Assembly: GCA_025934335.1 (NCBI GenBank)
Contig: JAICYG010000009.1
Location: 1-26,744, forward strand
Source: Thermoleophilia bacterium
GTDB lineage: Bacteria > Actinomycetota > Thermoleophilia > Gaiellales > Gaiellaceae
Length of the DNA stretch: 26,744 nucleotides
Direction of reading: 5' to 3'
In this document: positions 13,706 to 20,921 of the stretch, in pieces
How positions within the stretch are numbered: position 1 is the first letter of the stretch
How the letters are laid out: each line of letters begins with the position of its first letter
Translations under genes and position numbers: made by a program
The notes under the pieces: generated by a model
The model's database searches: none
Told to the model about the DNA's origin: nothing
Seen by the model: only the letters and a program-made list of their open reading frames with translations

Positions 13706-15489
13706 CGGCCGGGCAGGAACTCGAGGACCTTCTGCTTGAAGGACTCGGTGATCATCTCGCGGGAGTGCGGGTCGCCGCCCTTCAGCGCCTTCAGGAAGTG
13801 CTTCGCCTGCTCGACGGTGATGTGCGGCGGCAGCGGCGGCACCTCCGGGTCGACGATCGCGTCGATGACGAACGGCCGGTCGGCGGAGAACGCCTCTTCC
13901 CAGGCCGCGTCGATCGCGTCGACCGAGTCGACGCGAACGCCGTCGAGGCCGATCAGCCGCGCGAACTCGGCGTAGTGCACCTCGGGGATGCGCTGCGTCA
14001 TCGGGTTCTTTGGGTCGCCCTCCATGGCGCGCTGCTCCCACGTGACCTGGTTCAGGTCCTGGTTGTTCAGCACGAGCACGACGAGGCGCGGGTCTGACCA
14101 GCGGTCGTAGTACTTCTTCGCGGTGATCAGCTCGGCCATGCCGTTCATCTGCATCGCGCCGTCGCCGACGAGCGCGACCGCGGGCCGGCCCGGGTGGGGG
14201 AACTTGGCGGCGATCGCGTACGGGACGCCGGGCCCCATCGTCGCGAGCGTCCCCGAAAGCGACGCCATGTGCGTCGGCTTCAGCTTCAGGTCGCGCGCGA
14301 ACCAGTTCGCCGCCGACCCGGAGTCGGAGGAGATGATCGCGTCGTCCGGCAGGTACTTGTTCAGCTCCCAGAAGAGCCGCTGCGGGTTCAGCGGGTCGGC
14401 GTCCTGCATGGCGCGCTCCTCCATCAGGCGCCACCACTCGGTGATCTCCTTCTCGATCTGCTCGCGCCAGCTGCGGTCGGACTTCTGCTCGAGCAGCGGT
14501 AGGAGCTCCTCGATCGTCGCCTTCGCGTCGCCGATCAGCCCGAGCTCCATCGGGTAGCGGATGTTCAGCATGCGTCCGTCGATGTCGATCTGCACGCCGC
14601 GGGCGCTGCCCGGCTCCGGCAGGAACTCGGAGTAGGGGAAGGACGAGCCGATCATCAGGAACGTGTCGCACTCGTTCATGAGCGTCCAGCTCGGCTTCGT
14701 GCCGAGGAGGCCGATCGAGCCGGTGCAGTAGGGGAGGTTGTCGTCGATGACCGTGCGCCCGAGGAGCGCCTTCGCGACGCCCGCGCCGAGCTTCTCCGCG
14801 AGCTGAACCACTTCCGCGCTCGCCTGTAGCGCGCCCTGGCCGACGAGCATCCCGACCTTGCTGCCGGCGTTCAGGATCTCGGCGGCGCGCTCGAGGTCCG
14901 GCTTCGACGGCACGATGCGTGGCCGGTTCCAGCCGGGGGACGAGTGGATGGTGCCGTGCTTCTGCGGCGGGTCGGTGACAGCCGGCTCCTCGGCGAGGTC
15001 GTTCGGGATGATCAGGCAGGTGACGGAGCGCTGGTCGAGCGCGATCCGGTGCGCCCGGTCGACGAGGTGGCGGATCTGCGCCGGTTCGTACGCCGTCTGG
15101 CAGTACTCGCCGGCGACATCCTTGAACAGGACCTGGAGATCGACCTCCTGCTGGTAGTTGCCGCCGAGCGCCATCCGCGACTGTTGCCCGACGATCGCGA
15201 GCACGGGCTTGTGGTCGAGCTTCGCGTCGTAGAGCCCGTTCAGGAGGTGGATCGCGCCGGGGCCCGAGGTCGCGAGGCAGACCCCGACCTCGCCCGTCCA
15301 CTTCGCGTGCGCGCACGCCATGAACGCCGCCATCTCCTCGTGGCGCACCTGGACGAAGTCGATCAGGTCCTTCTGCCGCTCGAGCGCGCCGACGATCGCG
15401 TTGATCCCGTCGCCGGGGTAGCCGTAGATCCGCCGCACGCCGTTCTCGTGCAGGCGCTTCAGCAGAAAGTCGGCAGTGCTCATCGACAT
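13702..15489 (-). CDS. Thiamine pyrophosphate-dependent enzyme (pyruvate oxidase/acetolactate synthase-like)
   Basis: A 595-residue three-domain TPP enzyme. The PYR domain is N-terminal with the activating Glu E51 in VRHEEMAAFMA and the TSGPGAIHLLNGLYDA loop. The central domain (about 190-330) is of the FAD/ADP-binding type. The PP domain has GDG at 442-444 (LVGDGAMQMNGMAEL) followed by LNNQDLNQVTWEQR. Overall it is closest to the pyruvate oxidase (PoxB-like) branch, which decarboxylates pyruvate; carboligase or 2-keto-acid decarboxylase activity is also possible. ATG 15489 is chosen because GGAAGGAA lies eight bases upstream; the open frame extends further but is not protein-like. It is the first gene of the six-gene operon. 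No catabolite operator was recognised upstream. Confidence 0.88.
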   Translation of the reverse strand: MSMSTADFLLKRLHENGVRRIYGYPGDGINAIVGALERQKDLIDFVQVRHEEMAAFMACAHAKWTGEVGVCLATSGPGAIHLLNGLYDAKLDHKPVLAIVGQQSRMALGGNYQQEVDLQVLFKDVAGEYCQTAYEPAQIRHLVDRAHRIALDQRSVTCLIIPNDLAEEPAVTDPPQKHGTIHSSPGWNRPRIVPSKPDLERAAEILNAGSKVGMLVGQGALQASAEVVQLAEKLGAGVAKALLGRTVIDDNLPYCTGSIGLLGTKPSWTLMNECDTFLMIGSSFPYSEFLPEPGSARGVQIDIDGRMLNIRYPMELGLIGDAKATIEELLPLLEQKSDRSWREQIEKEITEWWRLMEERAMQDADPLNPQRLFWELNKYLPDDAIISSDSGSAANWFARDLKLKPTHMASLSGTLATMGPGVPYAIAAKFPHPGRPAVALVGDGAMQMNGMAELITAKKYYDRWSDPRLVVLVLNNQDLNQVTWEQRAMEGDPKNPMTQRIPEVHYAEFARLIGLDGVRVDSVDAIDAAWEEAFSADRPFVIDAIVDPEVPPLPPHITVEQAKHFLKALKGGDPHSREMITESFKQKVLEFLPGR

Positions 15490-15555
15490 GGCGAGTTCCT
15501 TCCTTCGTATCGGCTTACGATCGAGTAGGTGGCCGCCGCTTCCCGGCCGCAAACC

Positions 15556-15783
15556 TCAGCGGTTTCGCTCGCGGCGCTCCTCGGCCGGCATGTCCTCCTG
15601 CGGCGCGCCGCCGGGACCCGACATCGCGACGCCTTCGTCCTCCACGATGTCGGTCGGTTCCGCCTGCCGGTATTCGGGTGACTGGAGCCCACCGCGCGGG
15701 TCGCCCTCGCGCTCGAGCGCGGCCGGGTCGCCCTGCTGCCTGTCCGCCCGGTGCTTCTCGTTTCGCCGCCAGCGTCCGAACAT
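15556..15783 (-). CDS. Small hydrophilic protein of unknown function
   Basis: A 75-residue, highly charged protein rich in Arg, Glu, Gln and Pro, with no hydrophobic segment and probably disordered. It begins MFGRWRRNEKHRADRQQGD and ends EERRERNR. Codon third positions are G/C-rich in this frame. I do not recognise it. It starts 50 bp from the tRNA-Glu gene on the opposite strand and lies 66 bp upstream of the TPP operon on the same strand, so it could be the first transcribed unit of that region. A longer overlapping frame (15515-15787) has no protein-like character. Confidence 0.5.
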   Translation of the reverse strand: MFGRWRRNEKHRADRQQGDPAALEREGDPRGGLQSPEYRQAEPTDIVEDEGVAMSGPGGAPQEDMPAEERRERNR

Positions 15784-15790
15784 GCACCGG

Positions 15791-15819
15791 GTCTACCCGC
15801 GAACCCGTTTCGCTACACT
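15791..15819 (+). promoter_or_regulatory. Promoter of tRNA-Glu
   Basis: TACACT (15814-15819) is a good -10 hexamer 14 bases before the mature tRNA 5' end. The best -35 position at a 17-bp spacer is GTCTAC (15791-15796), which is weak. Confidence 0.45.
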
Positions 15820-15833
15820 GGCCCGCGCTGCTC

Positions 15834-15906
15834 GGCCCATTCGTCTAGTGGCCTAGGACACCGCCCTCTCACGGCGGCGGCACGGGTTCGAATCCCGTAT
15901 GGGCCT
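15834..15906 (+). tRNA. tRNA-Glu (anticodon CTC)
   Basis: A complete cloverleaf. The acceptor stem GGCCCAT pairs perfectly with ATGGGCC (15899-15905). The D-arm reads TCTAGTGGCCTAGGA. The anticodon stem CCGCC/GGCGG encloses the loop CTCTCAC with anticodon CTC, reading GAG. The T-arm ACGGG-TTCGAAT-CCCGT is canonical. No CCA is encoded after the discriminator. Sequence identity to the E. coli tRNA-Glu D-arm and anticodon arm is evident. With GAG strongly preferred in this GC-rich genome, this is likely the major Glu acceptor, and a substrate of the gltX product at 5.5-6.7 kb. Confidence 0.96.
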
Positions 15907-15965
15907 TCGAGGCGCGCCTGGTTCCACGGAAAACGCTCGCGTGTGTCAGGCGTGCCCACGCGCGC

Positions 15966-16301
15966 CTACGAGCGGCTCCAGCCCGGGAGGCGGACGCGGT
16001 GACCTCCGCGCGGGCCGCCGATCGAGTTGGCGCATGCGCGCATCAACCACGCCACGGTCAGGAACATCACGAAGAAGACGGGCAGTATCACGCCGAGCAG
16101 GGCGAGCTGCGGCCCCCACGGGAGCCTGACGACGTCTGGCAGCACCCACAGCCCGAGGGTCGGTGCGCACTGGCCGACGAGGAAACCGAGCGCCGCCCAG
16201 CGAATCGACCGTGGGCCGAAGCTCGCGTAGCGCACGGTCACCCAGAGAGCGAGCACTGCGGCAGCCGCCAGGTCGAGCACGAGGAACGTCCCAACCGTCA
16301 C
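15966..16301 (-). CDS. Small membrane protein of unknown function
   Basis: A protein of 111 residues from GTG 16301. Three hydrophobic helices at about 5-23, 33-52 and 66-90 are followed by a Gly/Arg-rich tail. The frame remains open upstream to 16544, but that part is Arg/Pro-rich and antisense to the start of the SGNH gene, so it is not taken. There is no clear Shine-Dalgarno at 16301 and the exact start is uncertain. I do not recognise the family. It stands alone between tRNA-Glu and the divergent SGNH-like gene. Confidence 0.5.
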   Translation of the reverse strand: MTVGTFLVLDLAAAAVLALWVTVRYASFGPRSIRWAALGFLVGQCAPTLGLWVLPDVVRLPWGPQLALLGVILPVFFVMFLTVAWLMRACANSIGGPRGGHRVRLPGWSRS

Positions 16302-16391
16302 ATCGCCTGAACGGGAGGAAGGCCGGTCCGGGTACGCGGAGGCGGCGCATCCGATCGAGATCCTCGATTTTCCAAGCACGAGCGCGGCGCA

Positions 16392-16397
16392 TACCGT
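16392..16397 (+). promoter_or_regulatory. -10 box of the SGNH-like gene
   Basis: TACCGT lies seven bases before GTG 16405. No Shine-Dalgarno is present between it and the start codon, so it is a leaderless candidate. Confidence 0.35.
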
Positions 16398-16404
16398 CAG
16401 CGGC

Positions 16405-17124
16405 GTGCGGGTCCTGTCGATCCTCGCTGCCGCGCTCACGTTCGCACTCGGCGGCGGATCGGTGCGCGCCGGCCCGGCGCCGCACCATCTCCGCGTCCTC
16501 TTCATCGGGAACAGCCTGACGGCAACGAACGACCTGCCCGGCACGGTTGCCGCGTTCGCGCGCGCGGTCGGTCGCGTTCGGGTCGACGTCGGCTCGTACG
16601 CGCCGGGCGGTTACGCGCTGCAGGACCACTGGACGGACGGCACGGCCCGAGACCTGGTCGAGCAGGGCGGCTGGGACGTCGTCGTGCTCCAGCAGGGGCC
16701 GTCGTCGCTTCCCGAGAGTCGCGTGAACCTGGTCGAGTGGACGACGCGGTGGGCCGCCGAGGCACGCGCACACGCCGCGCGGCCGGCGCTTCTGACAGTC
16801 TGGCCGGAGCGCGCCCGCTTCGGCGTCTTCCCGGCCGTGATCGCGAACCATCGCGCCGCCGCACGCGCCGCCCGCGTCGCCTCGTTCCCCGCCGGCGCCG
16901 CCTGGTGGGACGCGCTGCGCCGGCCGGCTCCGCCGTCGCTCTACGGGCCGGACGCGTTCCACCCGACGCGGCTCGGGACGTACCTGACCGCGGCCGTCGT
17001 CTACGCGGGCCTCACCGGCAAGGTGCCGGTGAAGCTGCCGCGCGTCGTGGGGACGCTGCGCATCGATGCCCGGACGGCAGCGCGGCTGCGGGCCGCGGTC
17101 GCGCGCGCCTACGCAGCAGGCTGA
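16405..17124 (+). CDS. Secreted SGNH/GDSL-like hydrolase
   Basis: A 239-residue protein with a Sec signal (1-22). The SGNH block I is VLFIGNSLTATNDLPG with the putative nucleophile Ser at 37, in the GNS form found in many actinobacterial members instead of GDS. A middle block VVVLQQGPSS contains the QQGPS segment typical of this branch. The catalytic Asp-x-x-His is D183-x-x-H186 in PDAFHPTRLGTYLTA. The family includes esterases, lipases and carbohydrate deacetylases acting outside the cytoplasm; the substrate cannot be predicted. The start is GTG 16405. A hairpin follows the stop. Confidence 0.78.
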   Translation: MRVLSILAAALTFALGGGSVRAGPAPHHLRVLFIGNSLTATNDLPGTVAAFARAVGRVRVDVGSYAPGGYALQDHWTDGTARDLVEQGGWDVVVLQQGPSSLPESRVNLVEWTTRWAAEARAHAARPALLTVWPERARFGVFPAVIANHRAAARAARVASFPAGAAWWDALRRPAPPSLYGPDAFHPTRLGTYLTAAVVYAGLTGKVPVKLPRVVGTLRIDARTAARLRAAVARAYAAG

Positions 17125-17134
17125 CGGGCCGGGC

Positions 17135-17161
17135 GCGGCGGGCTATCCGGACGCCCGCCGC
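17135..17161 (+). terminator. Hairpin after the SGNH-like gene
   Basis: GCGGCGGGC (17135-17143) pairs perfectly with GCCCGCCGC (17153-17161) around a 9-base loop, 10 bases after the stop. It has no T-run. Confidence 0.4.
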
Positions 17162-17241
17162 AGGGCGAGCCGTTAGGTTGCGCCGCGCCCGTACCCACTC
17201 TCGAATATCGGCCCGAGGCCGGCCTTTCGTGAGGGACGGGT

Positions 17242-17247
17242 TACGAT
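17242..17247 (+). promoter_or_regulatory. -10 box of the alpha/beta-hydrolase-fold gene
   Basis: TACGAT lies six bases before GTG 17254. No Shine-Dalgarno is present, so the transcript is probably leaderless. Confidence 0.4.
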
Positions 17248-17253
17248 CGCCGC

Positions 17254-18102
17254 GTGCAGCTCTCCGTCGCCGACGTCCGTCTCTTCGTGGACGTGGACGG
17301 CGCGAAGCTCCGGCCGGATGGAGCCGAGGCGCTCGAGGTGCCGACGATCGCGATCGTCCACGACGGGCCGGGGGCGGACCACACCACCTTCAAGCACCCG
17401 GCCTTCCGGCCGCCGCTCGTCGAGGTCGCGCAGCTCCTTTTCTACGACCAGCGCGGCCACGGCCGCAGCGACAGGTCGAGCCCCGACCGCTGGCGCCTCG
17501 ACGTCTGGGCGGACGACCTCGCGGCGCTGCTCGACACGCTGGGCGTCGAGGCGCCCGTCGTGTTCGGCTCGGGCTTCGGCTCGCTCGTCGCGACGCGCTT
17601 CGCAGGGCGGTACCCCGAGCGGCTCGCGAAGCTGATCCTGTCGCGGCCGGTCGCCCGCTTCGACGCCGCGCGGTCGGTGGAGGTGTTCGCACGAACACAG
17701 GGAGCCGATTCGGCCGCCGCCGCCATCGACTTCTACGCCTCGCCGGGCGAGGTGACGTTCGCGCCGTGGGTGATGGCGGTGCTGCGCTCGTTCCCGGGGT
17801 CGACGCCGGTGGAGATCGCCGAGCTGCTGCTCTCGGCCGACTGGTTCTCGCGCCCGGCCATCCACTGGTACGGCGGTGAGGCACGCGAGTTCGACCTGCG
17901 CGACGACGCGGGGCGCATTCGGGTACCGACGCTGGTGCTCGCCGGCGAGGACGACGCGCTGATGCCGATCGCGGGAGCCGAGGAGCTTGTCTCCGCGTTC
18001 GACCCGCCGCTCGTCCGCTTCGAGCGTTTCCGCGCCGGCAACTCGCTCTACGCGCAGGACGCGCGGGCGATGGACGTCACGCTCGACTTCCTACGCGACT
18101 GA
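17254..18102 (+). CDS. Alpha/beta-hydrolase-fold protein with broken catalytic triad
   Basis: A 282-residue protein with a clear alpha/beta hydrolase layout related to the proline-iminopeptidase-like group. The oxyanion-hole segment is IVHDGPGADH (34-43; usually HGGPG), followed by LLFYDQRGHGRSDRS and the elbow VFGSGFGSLVA. In the usual GxSxG elbow the Ser is nucleophile; here the aligned residue is Gly107 (G105-S106-G107-F108-G109). The acid is kept as D234 in AGEDD. The C-terminal His, normally in a GH turn, is Asn263 in FRAGNSLYAQD. Two of three triad residues are therefore changed, and a non-hydrolytic or binding role is possible. Ser106 or Ser110 could in principle substitute. It ends in a 12-bp convergent overlap with the GGDEF/HD-GYP gene. 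Confidence 0.8.
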   Translation: MQLSVADVRLFVDVDGAKLRPDGAEALEVPTIAIVHDGPGADHTTFKHPAFRPPLVEVAQLLFYDQRGHGRSDRSSPDRWRLDVWADDLAALLDTLGVEAPVVFGSGFGSLVATRFAGRYPERLAKLILSRPVARFDAARSVEVFARTQGADSAAAAIDFYASPGEVTFAPWVMAVLRSFPGSTPVEIAELLLSADWFSRPAIHWYGGEAREFDLRDDAGRIRVPTLVLAGEDDALMPIAGAEELVSAFDPPLVRFERFRAGNSLYAQDARAMDVTLDFLRD

Positions 18103-20079
18103 GAGCGCCGCGCCCTGCTCGCCCGTGCGCGCGAGCGCGGCAACGAACGTCTCCACGAGCTGCGGGTCGAACTGCGTGCCGGCGTTCCGGCGCAGCTCGG
18201 CGAGCGCCTGGTCGTTCGACATCCTGGCGCGGTACGGCCGGTCGGCGGTCATCGCCTCGTACGCGTCGCAGATCGCGATGATCCGCGATACGACAGGGAT
18301 CGCCTCGCCGGCGAGCCCATCGGGGTAGCCGCTCCCGTCCCAGCGCTCGTGCGACGAGCGCACGGTGATCGCGACCGCGTCGAGCCCTGGAGCCGCGGCG
18401 ATGATTCGCTGCCCGATCATCGTGTGCTGCCGGACGAGCTCCCACTCGCCGGCGTCGAGCGGCCCCGGCTTCTGGAGGATGCTCTCCGGGATCGCGAGCT
18501 TCCCGACGTCGTGCAGCTCGGCCGCGAAGCGCGCCAGGTTCACATCGCCGGCGGGAAGGCCGGCGCTCGCCGCCGTTCGCGCCGCAAGCTCCGCGACGTT
18601 CCCCGTGTGGTGGTGGAGGTCACGGTCACGCTCGCGCACCGCCTGGAGGAGCACCGGGCGCGGATCGGCGCCCGCGTCACGAGGCTGCTTGCACGCGTAC
18701 ATCCGGTTGTCGGCGAGTCGCAGCGCGTCGTCGGGCGACGAGGCTTCGAAAGGCAGCTCGGCGTGGCCGATCGCGCAGCCGATGTCGAAGCCGTCGCTCG
18801 ACTCCCCGAGCGCGGCGGTTGCCGCCGCCGTTGCCCACGGCACGTCCGCGTGCGTCCCAAGCATCAGGACGCAGAACTCGTCGCCGCCGAGGCGGAACGC
18901 CTCGCCGCGGCCCGCGACCGCGCTCTCGAGCCGCTGCCCCAGCCGGCGGAGGAGCGCGTCGCCCGCGAGATGGCCGAACGCGTCGTTGTACGCCTTGAAC
19001 CCGTTGAGGTCGAGCAGCAGCAGAAGATGTGGCTCCGTTTGCGCGCGCGCGAGGGCCGAGTCGAGGCGGTCGAGCATGCCGCGCCGGTTGCCGAGCCCGG
19101 TCAGCGGGTCGGTGACCGACCGCGTCCTGAACGTCGTCACGAGCGCCAGATGCTCCTCGAACGTCAGCATCATCCGGACGACGACGAAGACGAGCGCGAG
19201 CCAGACGAGAGCGACCGCGAAGATGCTCAGCCCCTCGAACCGGTCGTAGGCGACGAGAGCGATCCCGATCACCGAGACGACGCCCGGGACGACGAAGACC
19301 CGCCGCCCTTCGAACGCCGACACGTCGGCCGCCTTCGGCTTGACCCAGGCGGCGTTCGCGAGCAGCACGAACCCGAGCAGCCAGCCGAGGTCGAGCCACG
19401 TCCCGTACTCGTAGCTGCCGTTCGCGACGCGCAGGAGGTAGACGCTGTCCGAGACCGCGAAGACGCCGAAGCCGGCGCCGATCAGGAGCCAGCTGAGGTC
19501 GAGCGACCACGACCGCAGCGCGAGGACCGCAATCACGACCGCGATCAGGAGCGCGTCCGCGATCGGGTACGCGAGGTTCGTCGCGATCGGCGCGAGGCCG
19601 CCCGACGCCTGCGCGGCGACCGAGTCGAACACGACCGCGACGGCGCAGGCACCGACGATCAGGCCCGCGATCACCCCGTCGAGCCAGACGCTCCTCGTGA
19701 AGCGGGTGACGCGGTTCCGCACGAGCAGGCCGAGCGCGACATAGGCGGGCGGGTAGACGCCGAGGAAGCCGGCGTCCGCGAAGGAGGGGGAGGGGACGAC
19801 CTGGAGGTTCGCGGACGCGATCGTGTAGTAGACGTTGCCCGCGGTCCAGGACGCGATCGCCGCGCCGATCAGCGCCCACGTCACCCGGTCGTCGTCTCGC
19901 GTCGCTCGCAGCACGCAGCACGCCGCCGCCGACGCACCGACCGCGTTGTAGACCCAGCGGCTGAAGAACTGCGTCGTGCCGACGCCGCCGAAGTGCGTCT
20001 CGATCTGGACGGCGACGAGCATGAACAGCGCCACCGGCACGAGGCGCGGGCCGAGGGCGCGGGGCACCGGGAGCCGCAT
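18091..20079 (-). CDS. Membrane protein with GGDEF and HD-GYP domains (cyclic-di-GMP turnover)
   Basis: A 662-residue protein. Residues 1-310 hold about nine membrane helices with no recognised ligand-binding motif, probably a membrane sensor. A GGDEF domain follows at about 335-490: DPLTGLGNRRG, LLDLNGFKAYNDAFGH, and an intact GGDEF at 398-402. An HD-GYP domain occupies about 495-655, with HDVGK from H523 and RWDGSGYPDG including GYP at 584-586. One protein therefore carries a c-di-GMP synthase and a phosphodiesterase domain, both with intact key motifs. ATG 20079 has CGGAG just upstream. It follows the coiled-coil gene by 32 bp on the same strand. No other c-di-GMP gene is in the window. 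Confidence 0.9.
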   Translation of the reverse strand: MRLPVPRALGPRLVPVALFMLVAVQIETHFGGVGTTQFFSRWVYNAVGASAAACCVLRATRDDDRVTWALIGAAIASWTAGNVYYTIASANLQVVPSPSFADAGFLGVYPPAYVALGLLVRNRVTRFTRSVWLDGVIAGLIVGACAVAVVFDSVAAQASGGLAPIATNLAYPIADALLIAVVIAVLALRSWSLDLSWLLIGAGFGVFAVSDSVYLLRVANGSYEYGTWLDLGWLLGFVLLANAAWVKPKAADVSAFEGRRVFVVPGVVSVIGIALVAYDRFEGLSIFAVALVWLALVFVVVRMMLTFEEHLALVTTFRTRSVTDPLTGLGNRRGMLDRLDSALARAQTEPHLLLLLDLNGFKAYNDAFGHLAGDALLRRLGQRLESAVAGRGEAFRLGGDEFCVLMLGTHADVPWATAAATAALGESSDGFDIGCAIGHAELPFEASSPDDALRLADNRMYACKQPRDAGADPRPVLLQAVRERDRDLHHHTGNVAELAARTAASAGLPAGDVNLARFAAELHDVGKLAIPESILQKPGPLDAGEWELVRQHTMIGQRIIAAAPGLDAVAITVRSSHERWDGSGYPDGLAGEAIPVVSRIIAICDAYEAMTADRPYRARMSNDQALAELRRNAGTQFDPQLVETFVAALARTGEQGAALSVA

Positions 20080-20111
20080 GGCTCCGTTATCGGCACGTGA
20101 CCGGCGCTGCT

Positions 20112-20855
20112 TTACGGGTGGGCGGGCGACTCGGCATCGGCGAGCGCCGTCGCAGCGCGCTCTGCCTCGCGGGCGAGCTCGTCGGCCTTCCGCCGCAGGC
20201 GCCCCGCGTCGAGCTCCGCCTCGTCCGCCGCCAGCGCCGCCCGCCGAGCCTCGGCGGCACGGTGGCGCGCCTCCGCCCGCAGCCCCTTCAGCCGCTCGCG
20301 CTCGGCGGCCCGGTCCTCCGAGCTCGCTGCCCGCGGCCGCGGCGCGACCGCCTCGAGCGGGCCGAAGCCGACCGGATGCAGCTCTTCGACGAGCCTGCCC
20401 GCTGCGAGTACCGGTCCCAGGTCGCGGTCGACGGCCGCGGCTCGAAGTGTCTGCGAGAGGCGGTCGAGGAGCTGCGGCGTCGCGCGGCCGCCGAGCTCGC
20501 TCCGTGCGACCGCGACGAGCGCGCGCACGGCGTCGCGCTCGCGTCCGGCAGCGGCGTTCACCTCGGACTGGGCCTCCCGGCCGGCGAGCGCGCGCTGCTG
20601 CACGTTGCGCAGCCGGTCTCCCGCCTCGACGAGCTCCGCCATGAGGCCGGGCTCCGCGCGCGCCAGGCGATTCGCCGTCCAGACGGCGAGCGTCGGCTTC
20701 CGCAACGCCCGCACCGTCTCGGCCGCATCGCTCTGGTGCGCTTTGCGGAGGCGTGTTGCCAGGTCGTTCCGCGCCCTGGTGAACCGCTCGAGCGGCAGCG
20801 CATACAGCTCGTCGAGCTCGCGCTCCAGGTTGGGGACGGCGGCGAGCGGCGGCAC
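20112..20855 (-). CDS. Conserved coiled-coil protein of unknown function
   Basis: A 247-residue soluble protein. The N-terminal part (ELDELYALPLERFTRARNDLATRL, then VRALRKPTLAVWTANRLAR) resembles an uncharacterised actinobacterial family whose members I recall with the same LRKP-x-x-AW-x-x-N stretch. The C-terminal 80 residues (about 165-240) are almost entirely Ala, Arg and Glu and should form a long helix or coiled coil. There is no signal or membrane segment. GTG 20853-20855 is the longest sensible start. It lies between the SBP terminator and the GGDEF/HD-GYP gene and is probably co-transcribed with the latter. Its function is unknown. Confidence 0.7.
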   Translation of the reverse strand: MPPLAAVPNLERELDELYALPLERFTRARNDLATRLRKAHQSDAAETVRALRKPTLAVWTANRLARAEPGLMAELVEAGDRLRNVQQRALAGREAQSEVNAAAGRERDAVRALVAVARSELGGRATPQLLDRLSQTLRAAAVDRDLGPVLAAGRLVEELHPVGFGPLEAVAPRPRAASSEDRAAERERLKGLRAEARHRAAEARRAALAADEAELDAGRLRRKADELAREAERAATALADAESPAHP

Positions 20856-20869
20856 GACCGAAGAATAAA

Positions 20870-20895
20870 GAGGGGAGGGCTCGCGCCCTCCCCTC
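20870..20895 (-). terminator. Rho-independent terminator of the binding-protein gene
   Basis: A perfect 10-bp stem, GAGGGGAGGG with CCCTCCCCTC, around a 6-base loop. Read on the minus strand it is followed at once by TTTATTCTTC. It sits 27 bases after the binding-protein stop. This is the best intrinsic terminator in the window. Confidence 0.85.
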
Positions 20896-20921
20896 CGGCA
20901 GTGCCGTGCTGGGGTCCCGGC

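Noticed and set aside
15515..15787. 90-codon minus-strand frame overlapping the small hydrophilic gene
   Set aside because: Arg/Gly-rich shadow; the overlapping frame 15556-15783 has the expected third-position G/C bias.
15910..15919. Palindrome AGGCGCGCCT after tRNA-Glu
   Set aside because: It has no loop and no T-run, and self-complementary GC decamers of this kind are expected by chance in such DNA. Not called a terminator.
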